The notes beneath the pieces are model-generated. The model did no database searches. It saw only the letters and a program-made list of their open reading frames with translations, and was not told the origin of the DNA. The position numbers and the translations under genes are program-made. From NCBI GenBank assembly GCA_013399305.1, contig VXAI01000157.1, positions 1,526,270 through 1,590,269 on the forward strand: a DNA stretch of 64,000 bases, read 5' to 3'. The stretch is from Rostratula benghalensis (Eukaryota > Chordata > Aves > Charadriiformes > Rostratulidae). Below, one piece after another: positions 40,906-52,637 of the stretch; position 1 is the stretch's first letter; every line of letters starts with the position of its first letter.

Positions 40906-41496
40906 CTAGCCAGTCAGATCTCTCAGGAGTCCTAAGTCCACTCTACTGAAGTCCAGGGTAGTGAGCTTGCTGTACAACCTCCTCACTGCCCTAAGAATCT
41001 TGAATTCTATCATTTCATGATCGCTGCAGCCGAGGTTACCCTTGAGCATGACATTCCCCACCCACCCCTTCTTGTTGGTAATGACAAAGTGCAGCACAGG
41101 TACTTTCCTTGTTCCTCAATCATTTGCGGAAGAAAATTATCATCAACATATTCCAGGAACTTGCTGGATTTTTTGTGCCCTACTGTCCTTCCAATAGATA
41201 TCAGGATGGTTGAAGTCTCCCATGAGGACGAGGGAGTGTGAACACGATGCTGCTCCTATCTGTCTGTAGAGGGCCTCATCCTCCCTGTTACTCTGATCTG
41301 GTGGTCTGTAGCAGACCCCTACTGTTATGTCACCTGGCCCTGTGCTCCCTTTAATCCTGACCCATAAACTCTCCATCGTGTCCTCAGCTGTCCCCAGGTG
41401 GAGCTCTGCACACTTCACCTGGTCCTTGACATAGAGGACAGCACCCCCTCCCTGTCTGCCCAGCCTGTCCTTCCTGAAGAGTCTGCATCCCTCCAT
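40906..41496 (-). pseudogene. CR1-3 ORF2: C-terminal half of APE-type endonuclease
   Basis: Two same-frame pieces separated by a short broken region cover this part of the protein. The first (41143-41496, 117 codons) holds GGGAVLYVKD, ITVGVCYRPPDQ and, at residues 93-100 (about 41197-41220), GDFNHPDI, the conserved Asp/Asn motif of APE-like endonucleases. The second (40906-41097) holds NKKGWVGNV and GCSDHEMIEFKI, which contains the SDH catalytic motif. The endonuclease nicks target DNA to prime reverse transcription. The N-terminal part, including the first catalytic Asn and Glu, is lost by 5' truncation. Confidence 0.9.
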
Positions 41497-41577
41497 TCAT
41501 AAGAGCCATCCCACCATGTTTCTGTGATGCCAGTGAGATTGTAGCCCTGGAGGCGTGCGCATGTCTCTAACTCCTTA

Positions 41578-44500
41578 ATTAATTAGGACATGAGTCACAA
41601 CACACAAAATTGGAATCAGATGCAGATTTGTAAGGGACTGCATGTAGGTCTTCACATTTGGGAATTATTCGCTGTATGCTGCAACAATAATAGTCAGATA
41701 AAATTCAAAGCTACTTTCTCCACAGCTAAGGTTTGAGGTTAAGGACTCTAGGTCTAATTTTTATCAGAACTCTTTCAATATTTCTGCTTTCCAGTTCTGA
41801 AGTAGCCCATATCATAGCATCTGAACACTTCTTTTTGAGAAAAAAAAAATGACACTATGGTAGATCTTATTTATTCAGAGTTAGTCACAGTCAGCAAGGA
41901 AGAACACAATGCATCTCTTTTACATATATGGTTACTCTGTTGTGTACAGCATGTGTGAAGCGAAAATAATTGTCAGTCTGCCAAACTCCTCTTAGTATGA
42001 CATCTTCTCATGAACTTGTCACATGGCTCTTAAATTTGCTTTCTGACTCCAACCTGTGAAATTTTCATTCACTCCCATGAAATTTATATGTAAAAGTCCA
42101 TCGACATGGTAGGTGATTTTTTAGTGTCAACTAATATGTTTCACCCAGAAAACATGAGCTGTACTTTTAAGTCCAGCCAAGTGCTGTCACAGTTGAAAAG
42201 CAGAAGAGGAATCTCCATGGCAATCACAAACTATCAGTTTTCCGAGGGACTTTAAATAATTATTTCTGACAAGTTTTTTTAAGTTTATGTAAGTCACATA
42301 CTTTGTTTGTATGCTGGTGTATGAGTAAAATTACCTTTTTTGTATTGCAATCTCTAGAAACTACTGGCAAAGGATAGAATGTATCTTCAGCAGGTCCTTC
42401 AGGCAATTAAAGGGGGCAGCAATGTCCCCACTTCCTTGATCACTGTCACAGGTCTTTATTGCCATTTATTAGGAATGACCTCACTAAGAAAATACTTTGG
42501 TTGTTTTTACAATTTTAATTTCTGAATAAGCAAATGAGATAAAAATATTTGCTAGTGGATATGAAGCTAGAGGGAAATAAAATAAAATAAATACAGCTCT
42601 GGAAGTCTTCCAGAGTCAAACCTGTGAACCTGGCTCATGAGACCAAGCAGTTAGGAAAGTGAAGAATTTGTCTAAATACTTTATTTAATTAATTTTTTAC
42701 TTTTGTGAATATCTGAGTTATTTTAGGATTAGAAAATGCTCCTCTTATTACTTTTTCCTGTTAGTTTTTGTATTTCCTTGTCATAATAAGGAGTGGCAAG
42801 ACATTAATTTTGAGTCTTGCATAGCTGAAAGATAAAACTCCACCACCAAAGTTTTTGCTTGCTTAAAGTAAGATACACAAAAGCACTTTCTGGAGGTCGG
42901 GAATAAATTATAAACATAGTGTTAATTTTTTTTATCCAACTTTAATAGCATTATGTGCTTAGTCTATATGATGATTACTCTCTACTGAAGTAAAAAACTG
43001 GTGTATCATCAGAAATCTTATCATCAGTCTCTCATTCACCAGTCTTGCACCTCTTCAAGTCTGATATGGAAGAAGAGCTCAAAAACTCCTTGCTGTTTGG
43101 CTGGCATGCTGACTCATCAGGGTGCAGCTCCATACTGAAAGCTGCCAATATTTCATTCCAGGGATTTGTTTGTTTCATTTCAGGGTGAAATCTGCCAGGG
43201 GAAAAGATAGCTGTGTCTGAAGTACAGAAAAAGTATGATGGGAATGGAGCTCAGCTGTTTTACATGTTTGTTTGTGTGCTACTTTGAGGAGTTTGGTGAA
43301 CATTTCATTAGGTTTTCTTTAGACTTGAAAGCTCACCAGATTTAAACATTCTCTCTTTAGCTGAAGCTTTCAAGGTTTTCAAAGCTTCATTAATTTTAAT
43401 CACCCTCTATTGATCTGATAACACTCCTGGCAAAATCAAGACTGTTAGTCAAACAGAAGTAAATTTTAGCCCTGGTTATGGTCCATTCAAATGTTAAATG
43501 GCACCATTAAATTTCACAGATATGGTTTTTAAGCATGCAGTATTGTATTCATGATGCTTAAAGACTTAAAAAGCAGTTCTTCCTCACCAAGTACCTATCA
43601 ACAGGTAAATACTCAGCAAAGCTAATAGCTTTGAATTGTATCACAATGGTGAATGACTAAAACAATGAGACAAACTTTGGCAGTAAGTAAACAATCTGTG
43701 ATCTGCTTTTGATGTTGTATATACACATTACCTCAAAGGAAAAAAAGAAAAATCCTGGGTTTTGTATTGTGAAGTGCTTGATAAAAATCGGAGTTTGGGA
43801 AGATTCTGAGAAGAGTAAGAGAGGTGGAGGCTGGCCAGGTTATCCTGAAAAGGAACAAGGCCTCTGGTGTTATAGTTACACTCCTTGGTTATATCCATCT
43901 GTAGATGGCATAATTTGATCCCTTCACAAAAGAAAAAAATATTTTTGTTTCACTGTCATGTAACTCTGCAATAGCTACATTTTATGTTAAATTTATTAAC
44001 ATCTGCTCATTATTCAGTATGGATTGAAATGATTTTCAGCAAAAACATGTGAACATAAAAAAACCAAATATATCTAATAATATATATATTATATATGTGA
44101 AATTAAATGTGCTTGTCCCTGGTTCAGAAACAAAAAGGTAGGTGAAAGTCCTACAAAATAGCATCCAATCAGCTCTTGATACAAGGTAGAAATGTTGGAT
44201 CATAATTAAAGCCAATGTGTAAAAAAAATTTGCATAATTCCTTATGTGTTTGCCGATGTATTTTCATAAAATTTTATGTATGTGTTTTTAAGTCTTCATC
44301 ATGGTCATAATGGATATTGACTCCTTCAAAGAAAGACATTAAGATTTATTGACCTCAAAAGTAAATATTTGCTAAGGTGAAGCTAAGGTCAAGACTTCTC
44401 TTAGGAGACAATTAATCTTGATATTCAGTGAGACAAGAAATTATAATCTGTATTAGTCTATATATTCTAACAATTTGGTTCATTACACACATTGAAAATC

Positions 44501-46126
44501 AATTATGAACTGCATCTCTTAATCAGTTACAACTGGAAACTTTTCTTGTGCAACACATTTTCTTTTAATGATGCAATTACAGAAAAACAGACACACACTA
44601 GAAAAAGAGGCCTGCTTCAGAATGAATACTAGTCAGCGCAAACAGAAGTAAACCGGTTTTAGATTAGAAAGTACTTCAGTTACAAAAATGCAGATATATA
44701 AATCATCTTGGAAAGAAATTAATATGAAAAATCTCAATATTTTTGAATGATAGTGCACTTCAATAATCCCTGATTTAGGAATTTTCTTCCCTTTATTTTA
44801 TCGTACCACACTTCATTTTACCACTATCTTTCTGGAATCTTTAATTCTATTGTCTATTAAAAAAAATATTGTCAAATGGAATTAGAGATTAAGAGTACTA
44901 GAATAAATGTACCAATATGAATTGAATGATAAAATTTGATAATGTTGCAACAGGTATCCAATGTTTAATTAGAATTAAGAATCTAACTGCTTTAATTTAA
45001 AGTCAAAGAATTGGTTAAGGCCATAATTACTATGGGCTATTTAAAGTGTAACTATGTGATAAAAAAGTAACTGGCATTTGAGGAAGATGGAATAAGTCTG
45101 ACTCTAAAGAGATCATTAATGAGGAAGGGTTTGGGCCTATGCAGACAAAATGACGTGGGCGCATTGTACCTTCACCTAAGATGATTGCATGATTTCTCAA
45201 GATGTCTCATACTATTCTTCTCCTACTCCTTTTTTTAAAAGAATAAAACCAGATTGTGATCATCAGATGCAAGTGATATTTCTGATCAAAGATTTTATGA
45301 TCGGAATAAAAACATTGCACCAGCACTGAATGGAGCTGTGTATAATGTGTGCAGTGATCAAAACCAGACACTACTTTTGTTAATTTTATTAAAATTGCCA
45401 CGTTAAAATTGCCAAATTATGCTCCATTTTGAGTTGAAAAATAGTTCTAAGTGCAATCTTTAACTCGTAAGAAAATAATATCAAGTATGACAACCTAATC
45501 CATTTCTGTAGATAATCAGAAACCTTGTTTGCAGTAAGTGGATCATTTTTTTTTTTTCACAGATAATTCACCAGAACAGCTATGTCACCATTTGAAAGTA
45601 CTAACTGACAAGGTTCCATTATTACATTATACGTGATATATTCAATCCCATAAATGAATTAAAAGTGGTCTGAAGAACAAAGACTATATGCTTCTCTTAG
45701 TTTTTTCGCAGAGATCAAAAAGAAAAATTTACTAGCATGTTATACCTGTCAGACTATTTAATTATTTTATTTGTCACTGGGATACTGAAATGAAAATTTT
45801 GACTGATATTACATTATACATGCTAAAAAGCTGTACCCATACAAAAATTTAATCACAATTATTAATCAGGACTAGATATGTTGAAACATATTTTGCACAG
45901 AACTGTTTAATCAAAAGTGTTCTAATCATTAGCTGAATAGTTATTATGAAAATCTTTGAAGGAATAGAGTGTACTGGTCAACTGAATTTCTTTGGGGACA
46001 GAAGTTAGTAGGACTTATTTAAAGTGTGTTTGCAGATTTCTGCCTTTCCTTGAGTTCTTCAGTGATCATTAGAGGAAAGGAAATCTCATTCCTCCTGTTC
46101 TTGACATTTGAGATTTGTTAGATTTA
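41578..46126. other. 4.5 kb AT-rich DNA without a recognised gene
   Basis: Only short frames are present (82 codons or fewer). A (TA)n-like patch lies at about 44070-44096. No other element is recognised between CR1-3 and CR1-4. Confidence 0.55.
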
Positions 46127-46825
46127 TCATAGAATCATCAGGGCTGGAAGGGATCTTTAAGGTCACTGAGTCCAGCTGTTAACACTGCTAAGTCCACCAC
46201 TAAACCATGTCTCTAAAAAACACCTCTACATGTCTTTTAAATAAATCCATACATTTAAAAGTGATGTGGGCTCAACCACTTCCCTGGGCAGCCTGTTTCA
46301 ACAATTGACAACCCTTTTTGTGAGGAAATTTTTCCTAATATCCAGCTGGGTAACTTGAGGCCATTTCCTCTCACCTGTTCCTGTCACCCCTTTCTTGGGA
46401 GAAGAGACAAACTCCACCCTTGCTACAATCTCCTTTCACATATTTGTAGAGAGCAATAAGATCATCCCTCAGCCTCCTCTTCTTCAGGATAAACAACCCC
46501 AGTTACTTCACCAGGTCCTCCAGACCCCTCGCCAGATTTGTTGCCCTTCTCTGGACATGCTTCAGAATCTCAATGTCTTTCTTGTATACAGAGGGGTGCA
46601 AAATTGAACACATTTTTCAAAGTGTGGCCTCACCAGTGCTGAGTACAGAGGCAATCACTTCCCTAGTCCTGCTGGCCACACTATTTCTGATAGAGGCCAG
46701 GATGCTGTTTGCCTTCTTTGGCCACCTGTGCACACTGCTAGCTCGTATTCATTCAGATGTCCACCAACAACCCCAGGTCCTTTTCCAGCTGGTAGCTTTC
46801 CAGCCACCTCACTTGGGTTTCCTGT
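46127..46825 (-). mobile_element. CR1-4: 5'-truncated CR1 of a different lineage
   Basis: This is a - strand CR1. Its 3' end complement begins 'tatcatagaatcatcaggg' and continues with a UTR unlike that of CR1-3 and CR1-5 ('ccaccactaaaccatgtctc', 'actcaaccacttccctggg'-like). That style belongs to another well-known avian CR1 subgroup. Moving right it encodes pieces of the RT C-terminus on the - strand, including [34 protein letters not shown] and ASRTREVIA. Frameshifts and stops are frequent, for example after LEDLVK, so this is probably an older copy. Similarity fades near 46825, so the 5' limit is approximate. Frames of 70, 127 and 111 codons on the + strand over this region are antisense artefacts. 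Confidence 0.92.
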
Positions 46826-48306
46826 TTTCCAGAACCAAACTCAGACTTTCTGCTACAACCACCTCTGTAACTATGAATACATATTCTTTTGTGTATCATC
46901 ATCAATACAATTTCTATTCAGTCATAATGTCTTTCTTTATTTTAAAACAACCTTAAAACAATTCAAGGCTCCCAGCAGTATTTCATCAGTTCCTCTAAAG
47001 ACTGCCTCTGACTCCTTCACTTTCTCTTCCTACAGAATAAGAATTTTATTCTCTGGATTTTAGATCTGGTCAGATGTCTTCAATCTCTGTGATCAAGTTC
47101 TCTCAAAAATCAGTATCCTACACCTGCTTTGTAATTCTGCCATTAAGCTTTCCTTGTAATGTCTCCTCTTATCACACGTACCCACTTTTTCCGGGGTGAT
47201 TCAGTAAGTATCTATTTGCATCTCTCCTATTCAGCCCTTATCTCTAGATAATGCCATATGAAACTACAGATTAACTACTGTGGGTTTTATTACTAAGAAC
47301 TCATAGATCTTCCATTTCAGGTCTTCTAGTCATATTAAAAAGGTAACATATCTCCATAACACCTTTGAGATGTGCATCAGTCACCTCAAATACACTTCCC
47401 CTTTCTCTTTATACCCCACAGGTTTGGCATATGCTGCTCCAAAAGTTGAATAGCAGCCTCCTGGGTTTTTTTTTTTCAAACTCTCCTCACACTTTTTGCT
47501 GTAATACAAGGAAAAGTTTGCTGGGACTTGAGAGGCTTACTGAATCATAACATAGCCTTGAGGTCTACAAGGCCACCCTCATGCTCAAAACCAATCTTAG
47601 AAGTTATACCAGACTCCTCAGAGTTTCACCTCGTACGTGGGGAAGTCTTTCCCTGACATTCAGTTCACATTGTCCTTAGCTCATCCTAGGACTGTTGATC
47701 CTGGTTCTGCACACATACCTCTGACAAAAACAGCAAAGACACTGAAGAATATTGGCCATTTTCTATTTGCTTGTTCTGAATAGCATTTGTGTGCCAAGAC
47801 TGTCTACATAGAGCTCCACATTTCCTTATTCTTTACATTGCTCTGTCTATAACTTTTGATCAAATGACCTGATGTCATTAATGCCTTTGTTTGTTTGTTC
47901 TGTGCTTGCATTTTACAAGTGCAAGTGACAGTCTATTCCTTGTATAAGACTTTTAGTCACTATGGCACTTAAGTAGTTATGGTAAGATGTCATAGTGTGC
48001 ATAACTATGATGTTAAGAAGAAACTGCTTGAACATGTGAAGAATAGTCCTGAAGTCTGTCAGAAATTGCCAAAGGGGTTGTCACCAAAAGGGTAAACAGT
48101 TATTACCACAGGGGTGTGCAGGCAGGGTATTAGCATTAAGCTGACATAAATCACAAGTAAATGAATTTCCCAGAGAAAAGTTGCTTATTCAGTGACACTA
48201 TTTTTTTTAAGGATACAGGTTGCCTGTATTAAAATTCTTTGTTAGAAAAACTAAAAAGAATCATGGAAAATTCAAATCCATTTTATTGCTCAAATGACAT
48301 TATTTT
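46826..48306. other. Intergenic DNA up to the assembly gap
   Basis: The + strand is pyrimidine-rich between about 46970 and 47500, giving a few chance frames. No element is recognised. The stretch ends at the N gap. Confidence 0.5.
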
Positions 48307-48366
48307 NNNNNNNNNNNNNNNNNNNNNNNNNNNNNNNNNNNNNNNNNNNNNNNNNNNNNNNNNNNN
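48307..48366. other. Assembly gap, 60 N
   Basis: Exactly sixty N bases lie between 'attatttt' and 'cagaaaaag'. The true content and length are unknown. No similarity between the two flanks is obvious, so I do not see a collapsed or duplicated end here. Confidence 1.
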
Positions 48367-50300
48367 CAGAAAAAGTTTCATTTAGTTTTAAAATATTTTA
48401 GATTAATAAGGTTCCTCAACAACAACAAATAAATCCCTTCCACCTGACATTCTTTTTTTTTTTTGTTGTTTGCACCACTGACTTAACACAACTACATGGA
48501 TACAGTAACACTTCTGTCTTGTCTCCATTGCCTTTCGTATTCACACTGATATTCTAAATCCACAGAGCTCTCTATAAACCGAACTGAGAGAGTGACTAGT
48601 TTGTAGTAACAGTCTGCTATCAAGTTGCAGATGCATTCAGCTATCTCTTAAATCAGTGAGTACTATTAGAGTGAGAAGGCCTGTGATACAGGATTTTTAA
48701 AAAATCTCCTTTGGAATGTTCATTTGTGCTGGCATAGCAAGTACTGAAGTATTTATGGAAACAGCTGTGAGACATTGGTTTGCTGAACCGTGAAGGACAG
48801 ATTCTATCTTCAACAGTTCAAGAAGGAGGAAAATATAATATAAATTTATGCACAGGTTCCCTGGGTGACAGAAATCAAAGGAAATGTTTCCTTATACAAT
48901 GACAATTTACTGTGAGAAATAAGTACAAACAGAAAGCTGAGGGTAGATTCTGACACAACTAGAATGAAAAACATAACTCTTACCTGAATTTATTTCCTTA
49001 AATGCTTCTAAGTAAAAAATATATTTTTCTATTTTTGTTTTATCAGTGGAAAGCAGTGTAGAGCAATAGCTATTTTCTTTCCTATATGCTTTTAGTTTTG
49101 ATTACTACTGCATGTATGAAAGACCTTACAAACTTCTGTTTAACAGAGGGAGGTATTGATGGAATCCCCCTCCTAGGTACTCCACGAGATGAATTATATC
49201 TGCTTAATGACAGATAATAGCACTTCTTCAGGCTCTGTAACTCTCTATTTTAGACAGAATTTAGAAGAGTACCACCTCTTGTTGAATTGATTTTTTTATG
49301 CCTTTTAAATCACAATACTTTACATTTTTCCCTATGGGGTTTAACTCCCTTCAGCCTGATGACTTCTTGCTATCTCTTTCCAGTTTTTGCTCTTGTGCCT
49401 GTAATTTCTTTCTTTTACCTGTGCTGACTATTAAGTCCTTCTCCTGAGCCAACTTCAACGTTAACTGCACAATGAACGGTAGAATTAATTGTTATTAAGG
49501 CATAATTAATCCCTGTTCACCACTGTGAGACAAAATATGCATGAGATGTGTCTCATAAATGTGAAAAAGATTAGTGATATAATTCCTCCAGGATCCTAAG
49601 AAAGTCATATAAACAAGTGCATGATATATTGAGAAACTTGTGTGATCTTATGCATTCCCCTGTATGTATTAAACTGCATCAAGAAACAGCTGCCTAAAAG
49701 CCTTAGGGGTATAAAGGTTAAGCAGTCTCTGTGTCATACCGATTTTCAAACATTATTCCTACGATATGGTCTTCAGCGGAGTGTTTTCTATCAGAAAAGA
49801 CATAACTAATAAATTAAAAAAAAACAAACACAAAAAAACCCCAAACAACAAAACCCTGCCACCCAGAAAAAAAAATCACAACCTGTTACATAAATATAAT
49901 ATTTAATTTGGTAGCATTTATTCTGGGAAGCTATTGAAAAGTTCTATTTAGACACCGTAATGCTGGCAGTTGTACCTCCTGTTGTATTTGAAATGTTATA
50001 ATTGCAACAAAATATTTTTTTTCCATGTGCTCATGAACACCGGGGCAATGCTAAGGTTGGGAGCAGGGATGAATAAAATATCCTATTGCACCGGGAGATG
50101 AAGTGGGCAGTTCATCCAGTGGCAGTCTGCAGATGTTATCTTAAACACATCCTATTATTACACAGTTCAAAACTGCTAAATGATAGCTGCTTCTGTTCAC
50201 CCTCCCAGCTACTGAGGACTGCAGGCATCCCACTGCAGGCTCACAAGCCTTGTGCTCTGCCTCTGGCATTGATTTTTCACTTCCTTTCTTTGTTTTACAG
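48367..50300. other. Intergenic AT-rich DNA
   Basis: No gene or transposon is recognised. An A-rich, C-interrupted low-complexity patch lies at about 49813-49875. The end of the interval has a polypyrimidine stretch leading to the candidate splice acceptor. Confidence 0.55.
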
Positions 50301-50785
50301 GGTCTGGTGGTTTTCATGATGCTAAAGCACCTACTGCTGGATTCAATGCTCTGCAGGGTGGATGTGTCCAGCCCAGATGCAGTGTTATACACTTCCTTAC
50401 CTACATAAAGGCATGTCAGCTGCCTTCAACCTTCCTGAAAGGGAGGGTTCATGGGGCTGCTCCTGATTCCGTCATTTTTCTTCAGCACTTCCCAAAGGAG
50501 CAGGTGGAGATGAGCCTGTGGCACAACCCAATACACCCTGGCTCTGAGCAGCTAACCCTGGCAGCGCAGGAGGACTGCAAGGCATAATATTGGTCAGGTT
50601 GCAACTAGAGTCCTGCTCCCCTCCAGATGGGACAGACCCCAGGCATGCAGTTTGGAGCAGTATCTGTGGAGCACATAGCATGTAATATAGAGTGCCTCCT
50701 GTGTGCATTTTGGACTGTAAAACGCGTATTTTTTAAACTCCTTGTCATTGTTTGCCCCTGAATAAAATCATTATGGGAATGGTGT
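50301..50785 (+). ncRNA. Candidate terminal exon of an unknown transcript
   Basis: A strong vertebrate 3' splice-site context (ttcctttctttgttttacag) ends at 50300. It is followed by about 460 bp visibly richer in G and C than the surroundings, and by AATAAA at 50761-50766. A GT-rich element (ggtgtgcctg) lies at 50781-50790, as expected downstream of a cleavage site. One frame is open from the acceptor to a TAA at about 50587 (roughly 95 codons), but it has no early ATG and no domain I recognise. A noncoding RNA exon or 3' UTR is therefore more plausible than coding. No matching upstream exon could be identified. All signals are short and common, so this is a hypothesis. Confidence 0.25.
50761..50766 (+). 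terminator. Candidate polyadenylation signal AATAAA
   Basis: A canonical hexamer has a GT-rich downstream element 15-24 bases later. It is of interest only together with the acceptor at 50300. Isolated AATAAA hexamers are frequent throughout this AT-rich window. Confidence 0.3.
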
Positions 50786-51924
50786 GCCTGCATTTGATAA
50801 ACTTCTTTGCTCCCAGTGGTTACAGGAACTCACCAACTCCCAGGATGTATTAGAGAGTGTATGCACTTTAGAAAAACTTTCTAGCTTTAAATTGCTTCTT
50901 TTGATCACGGATGCTGTTTATTCTCTTATCATGGAAAAAAAAAAAAAAAAAAGAAGAAAAAAAAAGTGTTATAGAAATGCTATCCCTAAGAAATCCTAAA
51001 CAATCTACTGGAAGAAATAGCTGATCCTAATAACAGAAGATGTAATAAACAGGCTGCATTATCTGGTAATGACCTTCCTTCTCCAGCTACATTAGTCATC
51101 ATCAGACAAATAGAATAGAGTGATTCCCCAAGGAAATAAATTATTATTTTTTTTTTATTATTATTATTATGCAAGCATCCTTTCTATTTTACTTGTTTCA
51201 TGTGAGTTTTACCACTCAACTTTTTTCTTTAAGACAAATAAGTAATAATGATAACATCCCTCACATTGTTCTGTGAAGGACAATACCTCAGAAAGCCCAA
51301 CTTGAATTATCAGATGGGAAAATGCTGGCGAACTCATGAGGTGTGCTTACCCTATTTACCCAGTCTATTTGCTGTGAAGTCCTTGCTGAGTTGGTCACAT
51401 AAGGAACTTTTCCATTCAGGCTCAGCATTCCCATAAATTTCAGTGCCATTTGTTATAATTACGAACTTTGACCAAAAGGAAAAAACAGCCACTGTAGTCA
51501 GGTACAAAAGGAATTCAGGGTAAGCTTTATGTCATACTGTTCACTCTTTTCTATACATATCCGGTATCCCAAATCATTAACTGGAGTTTGGTGGGAGAGT
51601 CTTACAGTGAAAATATTATAACCATCTCTGAATTTAATAGGTATATGGTCCAACGAGCATAGATTTAGGTGATACAAACTAACAGACATGCAGAGTCAAT
51701 CTACTTGCTGTTATTAATATTGCACTCATACTGAAATGACATTCTGTAACAATGGTACAGGCAAGAGCTTCCAAAAAGTGTCCAATGTTGTGGCCTTAGA
51801 ATATTTCTCAAAGCATATTTCCCAGTTATTTTGAAACATTAGGGTAAGCATCTTCGCTGATGTGTTAAATCCTCAGAAGTTCTCTAATTTCAGTTTGTGC
51901 TACTCATACTTTCAGTTAAGTTTA
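50786..51924. other. Intergenic DNA with A-rich and (ATT)n tracts
   Basis: An A18 run at 50935-50952 extends into an A-rich tract with three G interruptions to 50965. An (ATT)n/T-rich tract lies at 51141-51170. No gene is recognised. Confidence 0.6.
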
Positions 51925-52500
51925 GAATCATTGGATCATTTAATGGTTAGAATTGGAAGGCACCTTAAAGATTCTCTATTTTCAACCCCTGTGCTATGGG
52001 CAGGGACATCTCCCACTAGAACACCTTGCTTAAAAGCCCCATCCAACCTAGTCTTGAACACTTCTATGGATAGGGTATCTATGGTGTATGTGGGCAGCCT
52101 GTTCCAGTATCTCACCACTCTCACAGTGAAGAATTTACTCCTAGTAACTAATCTAAATCTTCCCTCGTTCATTTTAAAACCATTACCCCTTATCTTATGA
52201 CTACACTCCTTGATAAAGACTCCCTCCCCATCACTCCTGTAGGCACCTTTCAGGTACTGGAAGGCTGTTATACGTTCTCCCTGGAGCCTTCCCTTCTCTG
52301 GGCTGAACAACACCAACTTGCTCAGCCTTTCTTCATAGGAGAGGCGCTCCAGCCTTCTGTCCATCTTCATTGCCCTCCTCTGGTCTCTCTCCAACAGGAC
52401 TGTGTCCTTCTTATGTTGAGCTGGACACAGTACTCCAGGTGGAGTCTCATCAGAGCAGAGCAGAGAGGGAGAATCACCTCTCTTGACCATTTTTCTGAGT
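51925..52500 (-). mobile_element. CR1-5: 5'-truncated CR1 LINE 3' end
   Basis: This - strand copy is about 575 bp long. The left end is a diverged 3' UTR (complement of the usual 'ggttggaaaagacctt' style). The body encodes the RT C-terminal region: LLERDQRRAMKM, LERLSYEERLSKL, FSPEKGRLQGERI, AFQYLKGAYRSDGE, IRGNGFKMNEGRFRL and RVVRYWNRLP. The 5' truncation is near the equivalent of the SREVILPLCSA segment at about 52500. The UTR resembles that of CR1-3 rather than CR1-4. Confidence 0.93.
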
Positions 52501-52637
52501 GAGTTCATCATGGGAATAATACTTAAATATTTCAACCTAATAAGAATAGAAATTTCTTTCTTCAGTTTGCTAATAGTCAAATTCATTTCTAAGTTTTTCC
52601 TCCTCATCTCACCTTCAGATTCTGTTTTAGTGGTCAT
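51936..52637 (-). pseudogene. Longest ORF of the window: CR1-5 RT tail fused to flanking sequence
   Basis: A continuous 233-codon frame starts with ATG at 52637. Roughly the first 45-50 residues (KTESEGEMRRKNLEMNLTIS and following) come from non-CR1 flanking DNA. Residues from about 50 to 205 are CR1 RT C-terminus, and the last 25 or so read through the normal ORF2 end into the 3' UTR because the usual stop is lost. No RT catalytic motif is included. The intact frame over about 155 CR1 codons is notable in an otherwise decayed set, but a single survivor among six copies can occur by chance. I infer no function. Confidence 0.75.

Larger units (their letters stand above)
38943..41577 (-). mobile_element. 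CR1-3: long CR1 LINE copy with endonuclease and RT remnants
   Basis: This is the longest element of the window, about 2.6 kb, inserted in - orientation. Its 3' tip is the complement of the usual CR1 end (agaatcatagaatgatag). Reading leftward from 41577 it contains the C-terminal half of the APE-type endonuclease, an EN-RT linker, the N-terminal RT region, then the RT thumb and C-terminal region (39.0-39.9 kb). CR1 encodes an RNA-binding ORF1 and an endonuclease-RT ORF2. Here ORF1 and the first part of the endonuclease are absent by 5' truncation. ORF2 is broken into all three frames, so the copy is dead. The catalytic segment of RT is missing (see separate entry). Similarity at 41577 stops at AT-rich DNA. 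Confidence 0.95.

Noticed and set aside
39503..41241. Several + strand frames within CR1-3
   Set aside because: They are antisense shadows of the CR1 ORF2 fragments.
46395..47063. Three + strand frames of 70-127 codons
   Set aside because: They overlap antisense CR1-4 sequence or its pyrimidine-rich flank; the real coding remnant is on the - strand.
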